From positions 1-28,753 of IMG/VR virus record IMGVR_UViG_3300021373_002158: a DNA stretch of 28,753 bases. One strand, given 5' to 3'. Below, one piece after another: positions 28,215 to 28,753 of the stretch. Position 1 is the first letter of the stretch. Each line of letters opens with the position of its first letter. The notes under the pieces are model-generated. The model saw only the letters and a program-made list of their open reading frames with translations, was not told the DNA's origin and made no database searches. The DNA comes from a virus. A program made the position numbers and the translations under genes.

Positions 28215-28753
28215 ATGAGTGAAGTTTACTTAGGTAACCCAAACCTTAAGAAGGCAAATACTGCTATTGAATTTACACAAGAGCAAATCATTGAGTTCTT
28301 AAAGTGTAAAGAAGACCCTGTTTATTTTGCCAGAAACTATATCAAGATTGTGTCTCTTGACCATGGTCTAGTGCCTTTCAGTATGTATCCGTTTCAGGAA
28401 AAACTTATCCAGAATTTCCATGATAACAGATTTAATATTTGTAAGATGCCACGTCAGACTGGTAAGTCTACTACTTGTGTATCATATCTTCTGCACTACG
28501 CTGTTTTTAACGATAATGTTAACATCGCCATCCTAGCAAACAAGGCGTCAACGGCAAGAGATCTTCTAGGAAGGTTACAACTTGCATACGAAAACTTGCC
28601 TAAATGGATGCAACAGGGTATTATATCATGGAACAAAGGTAGTTTAGAACTCGAAAATGGCTCCAAGATTTCGTCTAACTCTACTTCTTCATCTGCTGTC
28701 CGAGGCGGATCCTATAATGTCATCTTTCTTGACGCGTTCGCGTTCATCCCGAA
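28215..28753 (+). CDS. 17: Large terminase subunit gp17 (3'-partial)
   Basis: The frame starts MSEVYLGNPNLKKANTAIEF and runs off the window after 179 complete codons. It is the N-terminal ATPase domain of the packaging motor that cuts and translocates phage DNA into the prohead. MYPFQEKLI (57-65) looks like the adenine-contacting segment, and PRQTGKST (79-86) is the Walker A motif, comparable to RQLGKTT in T4. Walker B is VIFLDAFAFIP with Asp173, but the residue after it, normally the catalytic Glu (E256 in T4 gp17), is Ala174 (GCG). The N-terminal region before Walker A is about half the length of T4's. The nuclease domain lies beyond the window. Confidence 0.93.
   Translation, partial: MSEVYLGNPNLKKANTAIEFTQEQIIEFLKCKEDPVYFARNYIKIVSLDHGLVPFSMYPFQEKLIQNFHDNRFNICKMPRQTGKSTTCVSYLLHYAVFNDNVNIAILANKASTARDLLGRLQLAYENLPKWMQQGIISWNKGSLELENGSKISSNSTSSSAVRGGSYNVIFLDAFAFIP

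Overview
The window reads as the late structural and packaging region of a T4-like marine cyanophage (a cyanomyovirus of the kind infecting Prochlorococcus or Synechococcus). Three things point there. The neck, tail-completion and terminase genes follow the T4 order (gp8, then gp13-gp14-gp15-gp16, then gp17). The DNA is visibly AT-rich. Several proteins have a form I know only from cyanomyoviruses: a giant YHYH-domain virion protein, a DUF4815-type virion protein, a gp14 enlarged by glycine/tyrosine repeats, and a small conserved gene pair before the fibre genes. All genes are on the + strand, packed with overlapping or nearly abutting stop and start codons. The only real gap is about 79 bases.

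Layout. Bases 1-10587 hold the 3' part of one enormous virion gene (at least 3528 codons, 5' end outside the window) in the position of T4 gene 7. A consensus T4-type late promoter overlaps its stop codon. Next come gp8 (10610-12160) and a 2361-residue DUF4815-type virion protein (12163-19248) where T4 has genes 9-12. Two very small genes follow (19245-19445 and 19432-19602); the second has an NblA-like pattern. The 19603-19681 gap carries one perfect and two degenerate TATAAATA boxes. It drives a 78-residue protein and a fibre-like protein (19682-21069), then gp13, gp14, gp15 and gp16 (21071-24831).

Between the small and large terminase genes sits a 3.4 kb block of three genes (24838-28211). 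These are a lysine- and cysteine-rich mosaic protein with two EF-hand-like loops, a small protein that starts with a T4-type capsid-targeting/prohead-protease sequence, and a larger virion-type protein. The window ends inside gp17 (from 28215), at the Walker B motif, where the expected catalytic glutamate reads as alanine.

How it works together. The products would build the baseplate periphery (giant protein, gp8, DUF4815 protein), the fibre-like appendages, the neck and tail terminus (gp13, gp14, gp15) and the DNA-packaging motor (gp16, gp17). The most striking feature not explained by gene names is a set of short protein modules shared between otherwise unrelated virion proteins. The main one is a 'GSGY' beta-type repeat found in the giant protein, gp8, the DUF4815 protein and gp14. 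Another is an 'I-D-x-E ... V-x-R-G' module found in the giant protein, the DUF4815 protein and gp15. No tRNA, CRISPR array, insertion sequence, integrase or convincing terminator was seen.
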